A DNA stretch of 64,000 nt, taken from positions 24,355 to 88,354 of the forward strand of contig JANQQA010000058.1 of the NCBI GenBank assembly GCA_028285205.1, written 5' to 3'. This document shows positions 26,334 through 34,827 of the stretch, piece by piece. The position numbers were made by a program, and so were the translations under genes. Every line of letters begins with the position of its first letter. Within the stretch, counting starts at the first letter, position 1. This DNA comes from Bythopirellula sp. GTDB taxonomy: Bacteria; Planctomycetota; Planctomycetia; Pirellulales; Lacipirellulaceae. Below the pieces are notes generated by a model, which worked only from the letters and a program-made list of their open reading frames with translations, was not told where the DNA came from and made no database searches.

Positions 26334-27119
26334 CTACCGACGTCGGCTCAGCATCCACACGCTGGCCAGACTGGCGAGCGCCAGCGTCGTTGGCTCAGGG
26401 ATGAATTCCAGAGAAACGTTGTCGAACTTGACGCCACCACCTGCGGAGCTGAGATCTGAAGGGCCACCCAGTCGCAAAATGTCAAACCCGAGGTCGATTG
26501 GGCTGATAGGAACGACTGCCGTGCCGTTGATGTTGCCGTCGGAGTTGAGGTCGAGTGATAAGGCCACCTCGGAATCGGTGATTGTCGCTTGAAAGCGATG
26601 CCAACCCTCGACAGGTACGTTATCGATGGGAGACCCACCATCATCAATCAGATTGCTGAATGCAACCCAGGATGGATCTCCAGGTCCAAAGAGAATGACA
26701 CGGTAGGCGTAATGGCTTGGGCTGTTGTACATACCCATTTCAATGATGTTTGCTCCAGCGGCCTCGCGAATACCAGCTGTCGTGCGATTGTTGGCGATCG
26801 ACCCATCGTCGAAGATGTCAGCCGAGTAGGTGAGAGATTCCCCGGGGCCGAGATTGATCTCGGCAAATGACAGCGAATTCGTGTTCCCGCCCGAGAAACT
26901 GCCGGCCGTGCCGGGGTGGTCCAGAGATTGGCCGGGATTGCCATTGACGGTATCCAACGTGCCGTCACCGAGTGACCAGACACCGCCTAAGGCGGCTGTG
27001 TCGCCGTAAGATTCGAAGTCCTCATTGATAATCGTCAGCGCAATTGCTGAGCTGGGGCTGAGGACGCAGATTGCCAGAGCGGCAATTGACAAGGGACCGA
27101 AGGTTTTCAGGACTTTCAT
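26334..27119 (-). CDS. PEP-CTERM sorting domain protein
   Basis: A 261-residue secreted protein. The signal peptide ends SSAIALT; the body is beta-rich with a laminin-G/concanavalin-like feel (NEDFESYGDTAALGGVWSLGDG, then KFDNVSLEFIPEP). The sorting signal is IPEPTTLALASLASVWML then SRRR. The same N-terminal mature motif, D-D/E-D-F-E-S-Y, recurs in the next PEP-CTERM gene upstream, so the two are paralogues. I chose ATG 27119, which has GGGAG upstream; a start at 27158 would add residues before the signal. Flanked by a strong terminator and operator site H. Confidence 0.85.
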   Translation of the reverse strand: MKVLKTFGPLSIAALAICVLSPSSAIALTIINEDFESYGDTAALGGVWSLGDGTLDTVNGNPGQSLDHPGTAGSFSGGNTNSLSFAEINLGPGESLTYSADIFDDGSIANNRTTAGIREAAGANIIEMGMYNSPSHYAYRVILFGPGDPSWVAFSNLIDDGGSPIDNVPVEGWHRFQATITDSEVALSLDLNSDGNINGTAVVPISPIDLGFDILRLGGPSDLSSAGGGVKFDNVSLEFIPEPTTLALASLASVWMLSRRR

Positions 27120-27207
27120 TAGTACTACTCCCTGGTGAGATGAGTTACTCAATTCCAAACGTTTGGCAGCTTAGCTTAAACGGTCTCGACGACTATTCCA
27201 TAGGTGC

Positions 27208-27270
27208 AGAATACTTAGGGAAGCGAAATACAGCAACATTTTTCGCGCAACGGAATGTTCTTTCTGCGCA
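27208..27270 (-). promoter_or_regulatory. 21-bp direct-repeat operator and promoter (site H)
   Basis: Minus strand: TGCGCA (27270-27265), 21 bp on TGCGCG (27249-27244), 7 bp, -35-like TTGCTG (27236-27231), 17 bp, -10 TATTCT (27213-27208). Both promoter hexamers are good and the geometry is identical to sites B, C, I, K and L. Confidence 0.75.
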
Positions 27271-27403
27271 CCGAATTTCCATTGTTGGCTCCGCGGTGGT
27301 CGAACGGCGAATTGACGGACTTCTGGACCGCCATACTGCATGTGTACCGTTAGCGACACGTTTTGCATCGTTTTCGCGCTGCATCGGTGACACCACCCTT
27401 ATT

Positions 27404-27449
27404 CAAAAAATGCCCGCGCCGTGAGCTGCCCTTGAGGCCACGGCGCGGG
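27404..27449 (-). terminator. Rho-independent terminator of the 27481-28608 gene
   Basis: A perfect 11-bp stem (CCCGCGCCGTG at 27413-27423, complement at 27439-27449). On the minus strand it is followed by CATTTTTTGAAT. It lies 31 bp past the stop codon. Confidence 0.88.
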
Positions 27450-27480
27450 AGTATCGCAAAGCCGCTCGGACTTGCCGGGT

Positions 27481-28608
27481 TCAGCGCTGACGCGAAGCGA
27501 GCAGTCCCAGACCGGCGAGCACAGCAATCGCAATACTTCCTGGCTCGGGTACCGCTGCAGCACTCAGCGCCGGATTGAAGGGATAGTCGAGTTCCCACTG
27601 GGGAATCCCAGCGGGGTTGTCACGTTGCAGTATGAGGAAGTCGTTGCCATCGATGTCACCGTCGCCATCGGCATCTGAGTCTCCACCCGTGACCACGTCG
27701 ACGAGTGTGAGCGAGAGATTGTCGAATGCAACGCCATTCGCGGAAGAGATTCCCGAAGGGCCACCGAGACGCAGTGAGTCGAAACCTGTCAGGTCAGACT
27801 GAACTTCCCAAGTGATCGAGGCATCCACGCCTGGCACGTCGGTACCAGCAGTGATCGTCGCGCCGTTATCCAACCCATCGCGATAGAGGTCCATCTCCAC
27901 AGTTACGGTAGTCTCGGTAATGGTCGCTGAATACGTGTGCCAGCCGGCACCGATATCAATCGGACCGACGATGCCGTCCGGAGTCGGTTCTTCAGTTCTT
28001 GGATCGGTGTCGTCGATGTCGAGGGCGGTATCGAACTGGAAGAACTGCCAATTGGGATTGCGGAACAATGATTCGCCGCGCCCATCCATAAGAACCAAAC
28101 GGTAGGCGTAGGTCGTTACCGGTACCACGCCCGTCGTGTCGTCGGGACTCGTCGGATCGGTTGTCTGGTCGTTTGAGTTGTAGGTTCCCAATTCAATGAT
28201 ATTGCTGACCGCCGTGCGATTTCTCAAACCAATACTCGTCCGCGAGTTGCCATCGTTTCCGACGTAGATGTCGCCCTGAAGGTGGATGTTCTGTGTCTCC
28301 GTGGGGAAGATCGTCGTAGAGGGAGTCAGCACCGTGCTCTGCACGATCGAGCCACCGAATTCGCCGATATAATCGACGGCCTGTCCTTCGATGCCTGGAA
28401 ACAGTGTGTCGTCAATCGTGAGGATGGAGTCATCCGGGTTGGTCGGAGTGCCCGCTCCAGAACCGTCACGAGGTTCCCAAGCGCCGTACAGCGCGTTGTC
28501 GTCGGCGTATGACTCAAAGTCATCATCCACAATCGTGGTGTCGGCGTGCAGTGTGCCAGCGAGACAGGCTGCCAAAAGCAAAGACAGCAGCAGTGGGCGA
28601 TCAAGCAT
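27481..28608 (-). CDS. PEP-CTERM protein with dockerin-like EF-hand repeat
   Basis: A 375-residue secreted protein. The signal peptide ends GTLHA. The mature start DDDFESYADDNALYGAWEPRDGSG resembles the gene at 26334-27119. A calcium-binding repeat DADGDGDIDGNDFLILQRDN lies at about residues 312-331. The sorting signal is VPEPGSIAIAVLAGLGLL then ASRQR. ATG 28608 has GGAG 8 nt upstream. It follows the AraC/XylR-type regulator gene on the same strand, but its own promoter (site I) lies in the 135-bp gap between them. A surface carbohydrate-binding or structural role is likely; no enzyme motif is seen. Confidence 0.87.
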   Translation of the reverse strand: MLDRPLLLSLLLAACLAGTLHADTTIVDDDFESYADDNALYGAWEPRDGSGAGTPTNPDDSILTIDDTLFPGIEGQAVDYIGEFGGSIVQSTVLTPSTTIFPTETQNIHLQGDIYVGNDGNSRTSIGLRNRTAVSNIIELGTYNSNDQTTDPTSPDDTTGVVPVTTYAYRLVLMDGRGESLFRNPNWQFFQFDTALDIDDTDPRTEEPTPDGIVGPIDIGAGWHTYSATITETTVTVEMDLYRDGLDNGATITAGTDVPGVDASITWEVQSDLTGFDSLRLGGPSGISSANGVAFDNLSLTLVDVVTGGDSDADGDGDIDGNDFLILQRDNPAGIPQWELDYPFNPALSAAAVPEPGSIAIAVLAGLGLLASRQR

Positions 28609-28680
28609 TGAATTCTCCGGAGCCGTTTAGAATTATCTTGGTGGATGCAGAAGAGCGTTGGACGTGATCTCTACCTCCAT

Positions 28681-28743
28681 AGTAACGAGGCATGAAATTT
28701 CAGCCAACAAAATTAGCGCAATAGTTTCTCGTACCTGCGCAGG
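28681..28743 (-). promoter_or_regulatory. 21-bp direct-repeat operator and promoter (site I)
   Basis: Minus strand: TGCGCA (28743-28738), 21 bp on TGCGCT (28722-28717), 7 bp, -35 TTGGCT (28709-28704), 17 bp, -10 TACTAT (28686-28681). The proximal half-site is 109 bp from the ATG. The distal half-site directly abuts the regulator's stop codon. Confidence 0.78.
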
Positions 28744-29904
28744 TTAACTTGTCGAACGCACGAGCTGTTTGCGGTATTCAAGCGGCGTCTGTTGAAATCG
28801 CTTGCGGAAGGCAACGCCGAATCTTGTCGCGTTGGAAAAACCGCAAGCGAGGGCGATTTCGCCGATCGGCAGATCCGTTCGCGACAGCATGTTCTTGCCC
28901 TTCTCAAGTCGCACGCGACGGATTTCTTCCGCGGGTGAACGCCCCAAGTATTTTTGGAATTGGATTTCCAAACTGCGCCGCGACACGGGGACTTCACGCA
29001 GGATATCTTTCACCGCGATGTCGTGAAAAGCGTGTGTCTGGATGTAACGCAGCGCGTGAACCACGACCTCGTCATCGATTGCCAAAATGTCGGTTGATTG
29101 GCGGCTGACAACTCCCTCGGGCGGAATCATTCTGGGGCCTGTTGGCGGCTGCTGGCCTTGCATCGTGCGGTCCAGCAGTGCGGCCGCTTCGTATCCAATG
29201 CGTCGCCCAGCCACTGCGACACTCGACAGTGGCGGTGTGCAGACGTCGCATAGCAACTCGTCCGTATCGCCCGCCAAGATGGCAACCTCGTCTGGCACGC
29301 GAATCTCGCTGAGGTAACAGATCTCAGCCAACTGTCTTCCGCACTGTGCATCGGCTGTCAAAATCGCGACCGGGCTCGGCAATGCCGAAAGCCAACGAAT
29401 CACACGCCGCTGCTGCTCTTCCCAGCCAATTTTTCGGCCGACACGATAGCCAGGTTTGTATTCTTTGCAGTCGAAGCCGGCCTGTTTGACGGTGGACACA
29501 AACTCGCGGCCACGTTTGTTTGAGTACCGCCGACTCGGAGGAGCGAAGTAGGCGAATTGCTCGAAGCCACGGTCGCGCAAATGCGCGAAGGCCATTTCCG
29601 CGCGCTCCTTGTCGTCGGTGACCACATCGTAGATCCCTTCCAAGCCCTCAAACACAGTATCGACGTTGACGGTCGGAATCTCGCGATCGCGAATTTGATC
29701 GAGTTGGGTGCGAGAACCGATGCGCGCGATGATCCCATCTCCGCTCCAAAGATCGGGAAGCGCCGATCTCTGCTCGTGATCACGCGGATCGATCAGCAAG
29801 TTCCAATGGCCGTGATTCTGGGAGTAGTCAGCGATGCCGCGAATAACGCTACATCCCCAACTGTCCTCAGTTTCAACCAATACGGCGACTTGGCGAATAT
29901 GCAT
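28744..29904 (-). CDS. AraC-family regulator with LacI/RBP-type sensor domain (XylR-like)
   Basis: A 386-residue regulator. Residues 1 to about 270 form a periplasmic-binding-protein-like sensor domain (IRQVAVLVETEDSWGCSVIRGI at the start; VPDEVAILAGDTDELLCDVCTPPLSSVAVAGRRIGYEAA later), as in E. coli XylR. The C-terminus is a two-helix-turn-helix AraC domain: IAVKDILREVPVSRRSLEIQFQ and PIGEIALACGFSNATRFGVAFRKRF, then TPLEYRK. XylR itself activates from paired direct repeats. This gene lies between the GH10-like/ampG/nagZ region and anmK/murQ, and TGCGCA sites flank it on both sides, so it is the best candidate for binding them. The start is odd: GGAG lies only 1 nt before the ATG. The ligand, perhaps a sugar from peptidoglycan, is unknown. 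Confidence 0.9.
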   Translation of the reverse strand: MHIRQVAVLVETEDSWGCSVIRGIADYSQNHGHWNLLIDPRDHEQRSALPDLWSGDGIIARIGSRTQLDQIRDREIPTVNVDTVFEGLEGIYDVVTDDKERAEMAFAHLRDRGFEQFAYFAPPSRRYSNKRGREFVSTVKQAGFDCKEYKPGYRVGRKIGWEEQQRRVIRWLSALPSPVAILTADAQCGRQLAEICYLSEIRVPDEVAILAGDTDELLCDVCTPPLSSVAVAGRRIGYEAAALLDRTMQGQQPPTGPRMIPPEGVVSRQSTDILAIDDEVVVHALRYIQTHAFHDIAVKDILREVPVSRRSLEIQFQKYLGRSPAEEIRRVRLEKGKNMLSRTDLPIGEIALACGFSNATRFGVAFRKRFQQTPLEYRKQLVRSTS

Positions 29905-29977
29905 GCTCCGGGCCCTAAATCGGCGGTCAATTCTCGTTCAACGGTGCCCCGATGAGATTCCATCTTAGTTCAGAGTT

Positions 29978-29983
29978 TGCGCA
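29978..29983. promoter_or_regulatory. Single TGCGCA half-site between the divergent regulator and anmK (site J)
   Basis: TTTGCGCAAT with an exact TGCGCA, 74 bp upstream of the regulator start and 121 bp upstream of anmK. No second copy lies 21 bp away on either side. It might be an autoregulatory site. Weak on its own. Confidence 0.35.
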
Positions 29984-30103
29984 ATTTCGAGAGGAGGAAA
30001 CGACTTTTTTCGCTTCTGAAAACCAGGGGACTTGTTAAGCTAAAGGCACTTTGCAGCCCCTAGGATGAAACTTGTCGAGGGCTTGTACAATCGAAGGCGT
30101 GAT

Positions 30104-31177
30104 ATGACCAAAACTGCGATTGGATTGATGAGCGGCACTTCGTGCGATGGCGTGGACGCCGCCTTGCTGAAGACCGATGGGGAGAGCGACATTGTTTTCT
30201 TGGGGGGCCTCACGCTTCCCTACAGCAATGATTTGAGAGCACGGCTTCAGGAAGCTTCGCAGCATGATGTACCGATCACGGAAGTATTGCGGATCGAGGA
30301 CGAAGTCTCCCGCCATCATGTGCAGGCCATTCATGGCTTGCTGAAAGAGTACCCAGCTGCCGCAAAGCAAGTTGAACTGATCGGATTTCACGGCCACACC
30401 GTCAGACATGTGCCTGGGGCCGGGCTTACGCTCCAGATCGGCAATCCCTGGCCGTTGGCAAAAGAGTTCAAACTGCCCGTGATTTCCGATTTTCGTCGCT
30501 GTGATATGGCCGCCGGGGGACAAGGCGCGCCACTCGTCGCGATGTTTCATCGTGCGCTGTTCGCCAACGAGCCGCGGCCGACGGCTGTGCTTAACATTGG
30601 AGGGGTAGCGAATGTCACTTGGCTCGGAGAGAACGACGAGATCATTGCTGGTGACTCAGGTCCAGGATGCGGACTGATCGACGAGTGGGCGCAAGCGATG
30701 GCCGATTTGCCCCACGATCGCGATGGTCGATTAGCGCTCGCTGGGAAGATCGATCAAGAGACCGTGGAGGCGGCGCTTAGTACAGAGTTTTTCTCACAAC
30801 CGCTGCCGAAAGCAGCGGACCGCTACGACTTCGACCACGTGGACGTGTCGAACTTGAGTGTAGAAGACGGTGCGGCCACGCTCTGTGCCGTAACAGCCGA
30901 GGCAGTATATCGCGCCGTCAAACGACTGCCGGCGATGCCCGCGCACATCTGGGTTACTGGCGGCGGAGTCCATCATCCGGTCCTCATGCAATTGCTGGAG
31001 GAGCGGTTCGGCGCGATCAAGAATATTCGCGAACGTGGTCTGAATCCCGATACGCTTGAAGCCGAATGCTTCGCTTGGTTAGCGGTTCGGCATGAGCAAA
31101 AACTGCCGCTGACGATTCCTGAAACCACCGGTTGCGACCAGCCCCGTAGCGGCGGCACGACGATCCAATTCGGATAG
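30104..31177 (+). CDS. anmK: Anhydro-N-acetylmuramic acid kinase
   Basis: A 357-residue sugar kinase. The N-terminal phosphate loop AIGLMSGTSCDGVDAALL is diagnostic for AnmK, as are GFHGHTVRHVPGAGLTLQIGNPWPLA, FRRCDMAAGGQGAPLVAMFH, LNIGGVANVTWL and VTGGGVHHPVLMQLL. The enzyme hydrates and phosphorylates 1,6-anhydroMurNAc to MurNAc-6-phosphate, the substrate of MurQ. Length is normal. I chose ATG 30104 with AAGG upstream; a start at 30065 would add 13 residues before the conserved loop. It is divergent from the regulator and converges with the kinase-like gene at 31193. Confidence 0.94.
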   Translation: MTKTAIGLMSGTSCDGVDAALLKTDGESDIVFLGGLTLPYSNDLRARLQEASQHDVPITEVLRIEDEVSRHHVQAIHGLLKEYPAAAKQVELIGFHGHTVRHVPGAGLTLQIGNPWPLAKEFKLPVISDFRRCDMAAGGQGAPLVAMFHRALFANEPRPTAVLNIGGVANVTWLGENDEIIAGDSGPGCGLIDEWAQAMADLPHDRDGRLALAGKIDQETVEAALSTEFFSQPLPKAADRYDFDHVDVSNLSVEDGAATLCAVTAEAVYRAVKRLPAMPAHIWVTGGGVHHPVLMQLLEERFGAIKNIRERGLNPDTLEAECFAWLAVRHEQKLPLTIPETTGCDQPRSGGTTIQFG

Positions 31178-31192
31178 CCATCGATCAGCAAG

Positions 31193-32179
31193 CTAGTCGC
31201 GAGGCATCAACCTGCGACACGCCAGCCTTACGCAGCCCAGGACAGGCTCGCGCACCATCTCCAGCGAAGACGGTTCGACTTGTGTAGCTGTCAACTGCTC
31301 ACGCAGTTTTCCTGCAGCAAGATCACTGCCACATAGAACGCCGCCGGCGAGTGCGATGGGCAGCGGCTCTTGGATTGCAAGTCGGTTTTTCAACGTTGTG
31401 ATGTGATCGACCCAATGACTGACAGCGCGATCAAGAATCGAAACCGCAACTTTGTCGCCTCGTTGGGCGGTGTCGCAGACCAATCGGGCGAGGTCAGCAA
31501 TCCTCGAACGGATTTCGCCTTGGTCGCCCATAGCGTAGAGAATCTGGCGTGGATCGCTGACAGCAAACTGACTCAAGACCTGATCAGCGAGTGCCGTATA
31601 GGGAGCGCGCCCGTCAGAGGCTTGAGCTATTGCGCGCAGCGCTTGCTGACCGAGCCAGAATGCGCTGCCTTCGTCGCCAAACCAATACCCCCAGCCGCCG
31701 ACGACCCCCGCTTCGCCAGCTTTGTTCAAACCGTATGCAACGGCACCAGTTCCCGCAATCAACGCGACACCCCAACAATCGGGTGTGCCTGCTTCCAGAA
31801 CCGCGTGCCCATCGTGGATGACTTGCACGTCTGCCAATCGCAGGCGATTCTCAGCAAAGTTTAGAATTCGCTTGCGACCTACTTCATTGCCTGAACCTGC
31901 CAAGGCAAAGACTCCGGCCGCGAGACGATCAATCGAGATACCCGAGTCCGCGCAGGCCAGTTCAATGGCTTCAGCTAAATTGTTCAGCGCGCCGTCCACG
32001 CCGATCGCGACCTGGTTGGACGATCCCGCCTTGCCGCGTCCGACAATCTGAGGATCTCCCTGCTCGTCGACGACGCCAACCCACGCGAGGGTTTTGGTGC
32101 CACCGCCATCGACGCCTAGTGCGTAAGTTTCGCGTTCAAAATTGGGAGATGCAGAACCACCGGAAGAGACGGATGTCAT
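31193..32179 (-). CDS. BadF/BadG-type ATPase, N-acetylglucosamine kinase-like
   Basis: A 328-residue ASKHA-fold protein. The N-terminal phosphate-1 motif YALGVDGGGTKTLAWV, the AGSSNQVAIG block, ALIAGTGAVAYGL (phosphate-2), GGWGYWFGDEGSAFWLGQQAL and the ALAGGVLCGS adenosine motif match the eukaryotic-type GlcNAc kinase branch of the BadF/BadG/BcrA/BcrD family. With murQ just upstream (4-bp ATGA overlap), phosphorylation of GlcNAc, or of MurNAc as in some bacteria with MurK, is a sensible role. Which amino sugar it uses cannot be told from sequence. Confidence 0.85.
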   Translation of the reverse strand: MTSVSSGGSASPNFERETYALGVDGGGTKTLAWVGVVDEQGDPQIVGRGKAGSSNQVAIGVDGALNNLAEAIELACADSGISIDRLAAGVFALAGSGNEVGRKRILNFAENRLRLADVQVIHDGHAVLEAGTPDCWGVALIAGTGAVAYGLNKAGEAGVVGGWGYWFGDEGSAFWLGQQALRAIAQASDGRAPYTALADQVLSQFAVSDPRQILYAMGDQGEIRSRIADLARLVCDTAQRGDKVAVSILDRAVSHWVDHITTLKNRLAIQEPLPIALAGGVLCGSDLAAGKLREQLTATQVEPSSLEMVREPVLGCVRLACRRLMPRD

Positions 32180-33090
32180 TTCTTACCGTTAGAGAACGCG
32201 GGATTCTCAAGTGCTTGGCGGAGGTGCCCGGTCGCCGAGTCGAGGCGCTTGCGTGCTACTTCAGGCGAAAGACCTAGCGTCTGTGCGACAATAGCGGTCT
32301 TTAGTTCGCCACCGCATTGTTCAAGTAGTTTCACAGCTGCTTCAGGAGAAAGATCAGTCACTTGGCAAAGTATTCGTTTGGTTCGCTCGGTGAGCTTCGT
32401 ATTGGTTGCCTGCAGGTCGACCATGAGATTTCCGTAGGTCTTCCCGACTAGCACCATGGCTCCGGTAGTGAGCATGTTGAGCACCATTTTCGTGGCCGTG
32501 CCTGCCTTCATTCGCGTGGAGCCACTGACGACTTCAGGGCCGACAACTGGTGCGATCGAAATGTCAGCACGAGCGGTGATGGCTCCGTCTCGGTTGCAAC
32601 AGACCCCGATCGCGAACGCACCCTGGCTGCGGGCGTAGTCCAGTCCTCCGAGGACGTACGGAGTGCGACCGCTGGTCGCGATGCCAACGACGACGTCCTG
32701 ACTGCACAAGTCAATGTTACGAAGGTCTTCTTTGGCGAGTTCCAGGGAGTCCTCGGCGCCCTCAACTGCCTTGAGCATCGCCCCTGGTCCGCCGGCAATG
32801 ATGCCGACTACTTGCGACGGATCGGAGTTGAACGTGGGCGGACACTCGGCAGCGTCAAGTATTCCCAGCCGGCCCGAAGTACCGGCACCGATGTAGATCA
32901 ATCTCCCGCCGTGACTCAGCCGATGCGCGATCACCTCGACGGATTTGGCAATCGAATCGGATTCCAAACCAACCGCTGCAGCGACACCGGCGTCTTCCGA
33001 GTTGATTAACTCGACGATCTCGCGTGGTGAAAGTTCATCTAAGTTTTCAGAAGCAGGATTCCTGGCTTCTGTGGTGAGTTTATCCAGCAT
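32176..33090 (-). CDS. murQ: N-acetylmuramic acid 6-phosphate etherase
   Basis: A 304-residue SIS-domain enzyme that removes D-lactate from MurNAc-6-phosphate to give GlcNAc-6-phosphate in the cytoplasm. Key blocks: TEARNPASENLDELSPREIVELIN at the N-terminus, YIGAGTSGRLGILDAAECPPTF, ATSGRTPYVLGGLDYAR, VVGPEVVSGSTRMKAGTATKMVLNML and NLMVDLQATNTKL. The C-terminal UBA-like helical part is present. I chose ATG 33090 because it aligns with known MurQ starts. The -10 hexamer of site L lies only 7 bp before it, so the mRNA is probably leaderless. Longer starts at 33099 or 33219 would overlap or precede the promoter. Confidence 0.94.
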   Translation of the reverse strand: MLDKLTTEARNPASENLDELSPREIVELINSEDAGVAAAVGLESDSIAKSVEVIAHRLSHGGRLIYIGAGTSGRLGILDAAECPPTFNSDPSQVVGIIAGGPGAMLKAVEGAEDSLELAKEDLRNIDLCSQDVVVGIATSGRTPYVLGGLDYARSQGAFAIGVCCNRDGAITARADISIAPVVGPEVVSGSTRMKAGTATKMVLNMLTTGAMVLVGKTYGNLMVDLQATNTKLTERTKRILCQVTDLSPEAAVKLLEQCGGELKTAIVAQTLGLSPEVARKRLDSATGHLRQALENPAFSNGKK

Positions 33091-33097
33091 AAGTGTC

Positions 33098-33160
33098 ATT
33101 CTAATCTGAGCATCCGGATCGAAACAGCTTTGATGCGCGAAAAAGATATTTAGCTGCGCT
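33098..33160 (-). promoter_or_regulatory. 21-bp direct-repeat operator and promoter of the murQ operon (site L)
   Basis: Minus strand: AGCGCA (33160-33155), 21 bp on CGCGCA (33139-33134), 7 bp, -35-like TGTTTC (33126-33121), 17 bp, -10 TAGAAT (33103-33098). Each half-site differs from TGCGCA in one base. The -10 ends 7 bp before the murQ ATG. The remainder up to the symporter start at 33355 shows no other feature. Confidence 0.68.
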
Positions 33161-33354
33161 CGCACCGCTTCCGTCTGAGATTTGGCTAAGATAGTGTGAA
33201 TGCAACCAAGTCGTGACAACGTTCTTGTCGATCAATAGGACTTGGTAATTCGCCTGCGGCTAACGTGGTCCCACAGTTTCATTTTCGTCGAGTGGAGACT
33301 GCTTGCTTTTGCAGCTTATCGAAGCGGTAGAATCGTACAGGGTGTTCTGATCAG

Positions 33355-34827
33355 TTGAACTTGTCACTCCATTCCATTGACCTGGCTATAGTGGTCATCT
33401 ATTTGGGCTGCGTGCTGGCGTTCGGGGTTTGGGTAGGTCGCGGTCAGCAAAGCACGGTCGACTACTTTCTGGGCGGACGATCTTTGCCATGGTGGGCCGT
33501 GCTACTGTCGATTGTGGCAACCGAGACCAGCACGGCGACTTTTCTTAGTGTCCCTGGAATCGCATTTGCTGCGGAAGGTGATTTTCGTTTTTTGCAAATC
33601 ACATTCGGGTACATTGTCGGTCGCGCGCTGGTTGCCTGGATTTTCTTGCCGCTCTATTTTCGCGGGGAGCCTTTCACATGCTATGAGGTACTTCAGCGCC
33701 GTTTTGGAATCGCCTCACGCCGAGTGACGTCGGTACTTTTCTTGATCACGCGCAATGTTAGCGATGCATTGCGACTTTTTCTGACTGCGATAGCGCTACA
33801 GCAGGCTATTGGATTGGAACTCTGGGTGTGTGTTGTCGTGGTGGGATTGGTTACGATTGCCTACACTTACTTCGGCGGAGTGAAGTCGGTTGTCTGGAAC
33901 GATTGCATTCAGTTTGCGATCTACATGGTTGGCGCAGCCGCAATCCTCTGGGTGATCATCTCACTACTGCCCGAAGGCTTAACACAACTCATTGCATACG
34001 GCCAACAACACGAGAAGTTCCGATTATTCGATTTTGATCTGGCAATCACCAAAACGACAATGACCTTCTGGGCAGGACTGGTCGGCGGAGTTTTTCTGAC
34101 CACCGCGACCCATGGTACTGATCAGCTCATGGTGCAGCGTTATCTGGTTGCGAATAGCCAGCGGGGTGCGACGATAGCCGTACTATTGAGTGGAGTGGTC
34201 GTTTGCTTTCAGTTTGCAGTATTCCTGTTCATCGGCGTCGGTTTATCGTGCTTCTACGACGTCTTTCCGCCTGAAATCGCATTTACTGCAACCGACAACG
34301 ATCGCGTATTGGCGCATTTTGTAGTTAATCACTTGAGTACGGGGCTTGTCGGACTCACACTTGCGGCAGTGATCGCTGCCGCAATGTCGACGCTTTCCAG
34401 TTCGCTCAATTCTTCGGCAACGACCCTGATCAATGATATCTATTTACCAATGACCAAGCGTGAATTGAGTCCTAAACAACAGCTGACTTTCAGCCGCATT
34501 GCCTCCGCGGGTTTCGGTATTCTGCAAATTCTGATCGCAATCATCAGCTACCAACTCGGCGCAAACACCAGCACGGCCAAGAGTGTGCTAAAGATTGCAG
34601 GGTTTGCGCTGGGGCCGATGCTAGGGTTGTACTTCCTCGCTGTGTTCGCTCAACAGGTTAAGCAGCGAGCAGCTTTGCTCGGGTTCGGAACTGGCACAGC
34701 GGCATTGTCGTATCTCGCACTTTGTACTTCGCTCTCCTGGCCTTGGTACGCAGGAGCGGGAGCCGCATTGACGTTTGCCAGTGGACTCGCCTTTTCCACG
34801 TTCGAGGCTGCACCTTCCGATAGATGA
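33355..34827 (+). CDS. Sodium:solute symporter (SSS family)
   Basis: A 490-residue inner-membrane transporter with about 13 hydrophobic helices. The N-terminal DYFLGGRSLPWWAVLLSIVATETSTATFLSVPGIAF block is typical of the SSS family (LeuT fold). The sodium-site region TLAAVIAAAMSTLSSSLNSSATTLINDIY is intact. The start is a TTG, with AGGGTG upstream; no ATG lies near. It is divergent from murQ and overlaps the serine hydrolase/NamZ gene by 4 bp. Family members of this branch carry sialic acids, sugars or amino acids, so import of MurNAc, GlcNAc or a muropeptide product is a reasonable guess, not proven. Confidence 0.86.
   Translation: MNLSLHSIDLAIVVIYLGCVLAFGVWVGRGQQSTVDYFLGGRSLPWWAVLLSIVATETSTATFLSVPGIAFAAEGDFRFLQITFGYIVGRALVAWIFLPLYFRGEPFTCYEVLQRRFGIASRRVTSVLFLITRNVSDALRLFLTAIALQQAIGLELWVCVVVVGLVTIAYTYFGGVKSVVWNDCIQFAIYMVGAAAILWVIISLLPEGLTQLIAYGQQHEKFRLFDFDLAITKTTMTFWAGLVGGVFLTTATHGTDQLMVQRYLVANSQRGATIAVLLSGVVVCFQFAVFLFIGVGLSCFYDVFPPEIAFTATDNDRVLAHFVVNHLSTGLVGLTLAAVIAAAMSTLSSSLNSSATTLINDIYLPMTKRELSPKQQLTFSRIASAGFGILQILIAIISYQLGANTSTAKSVLKIAGFALGPMLGLYFLAVFAQQVKQRAALLGFGTGTAALSYLALCTSLSWPWYAGAGAALTFASGLAFSTFEAAPSDR

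Larger units (their letters stand above)
27120..27480. other. Intergenic region of 361 bp
   Basis: Holds the promoter and operator of the gene at 26334-27119 (site H, 27208-27270) and, beyond it, the terminator of the gene at 27481-28608 (27404-27449). Nothing else is recognisable. The small open frames on both strands lack SD sequences. Confidence 0.6.
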
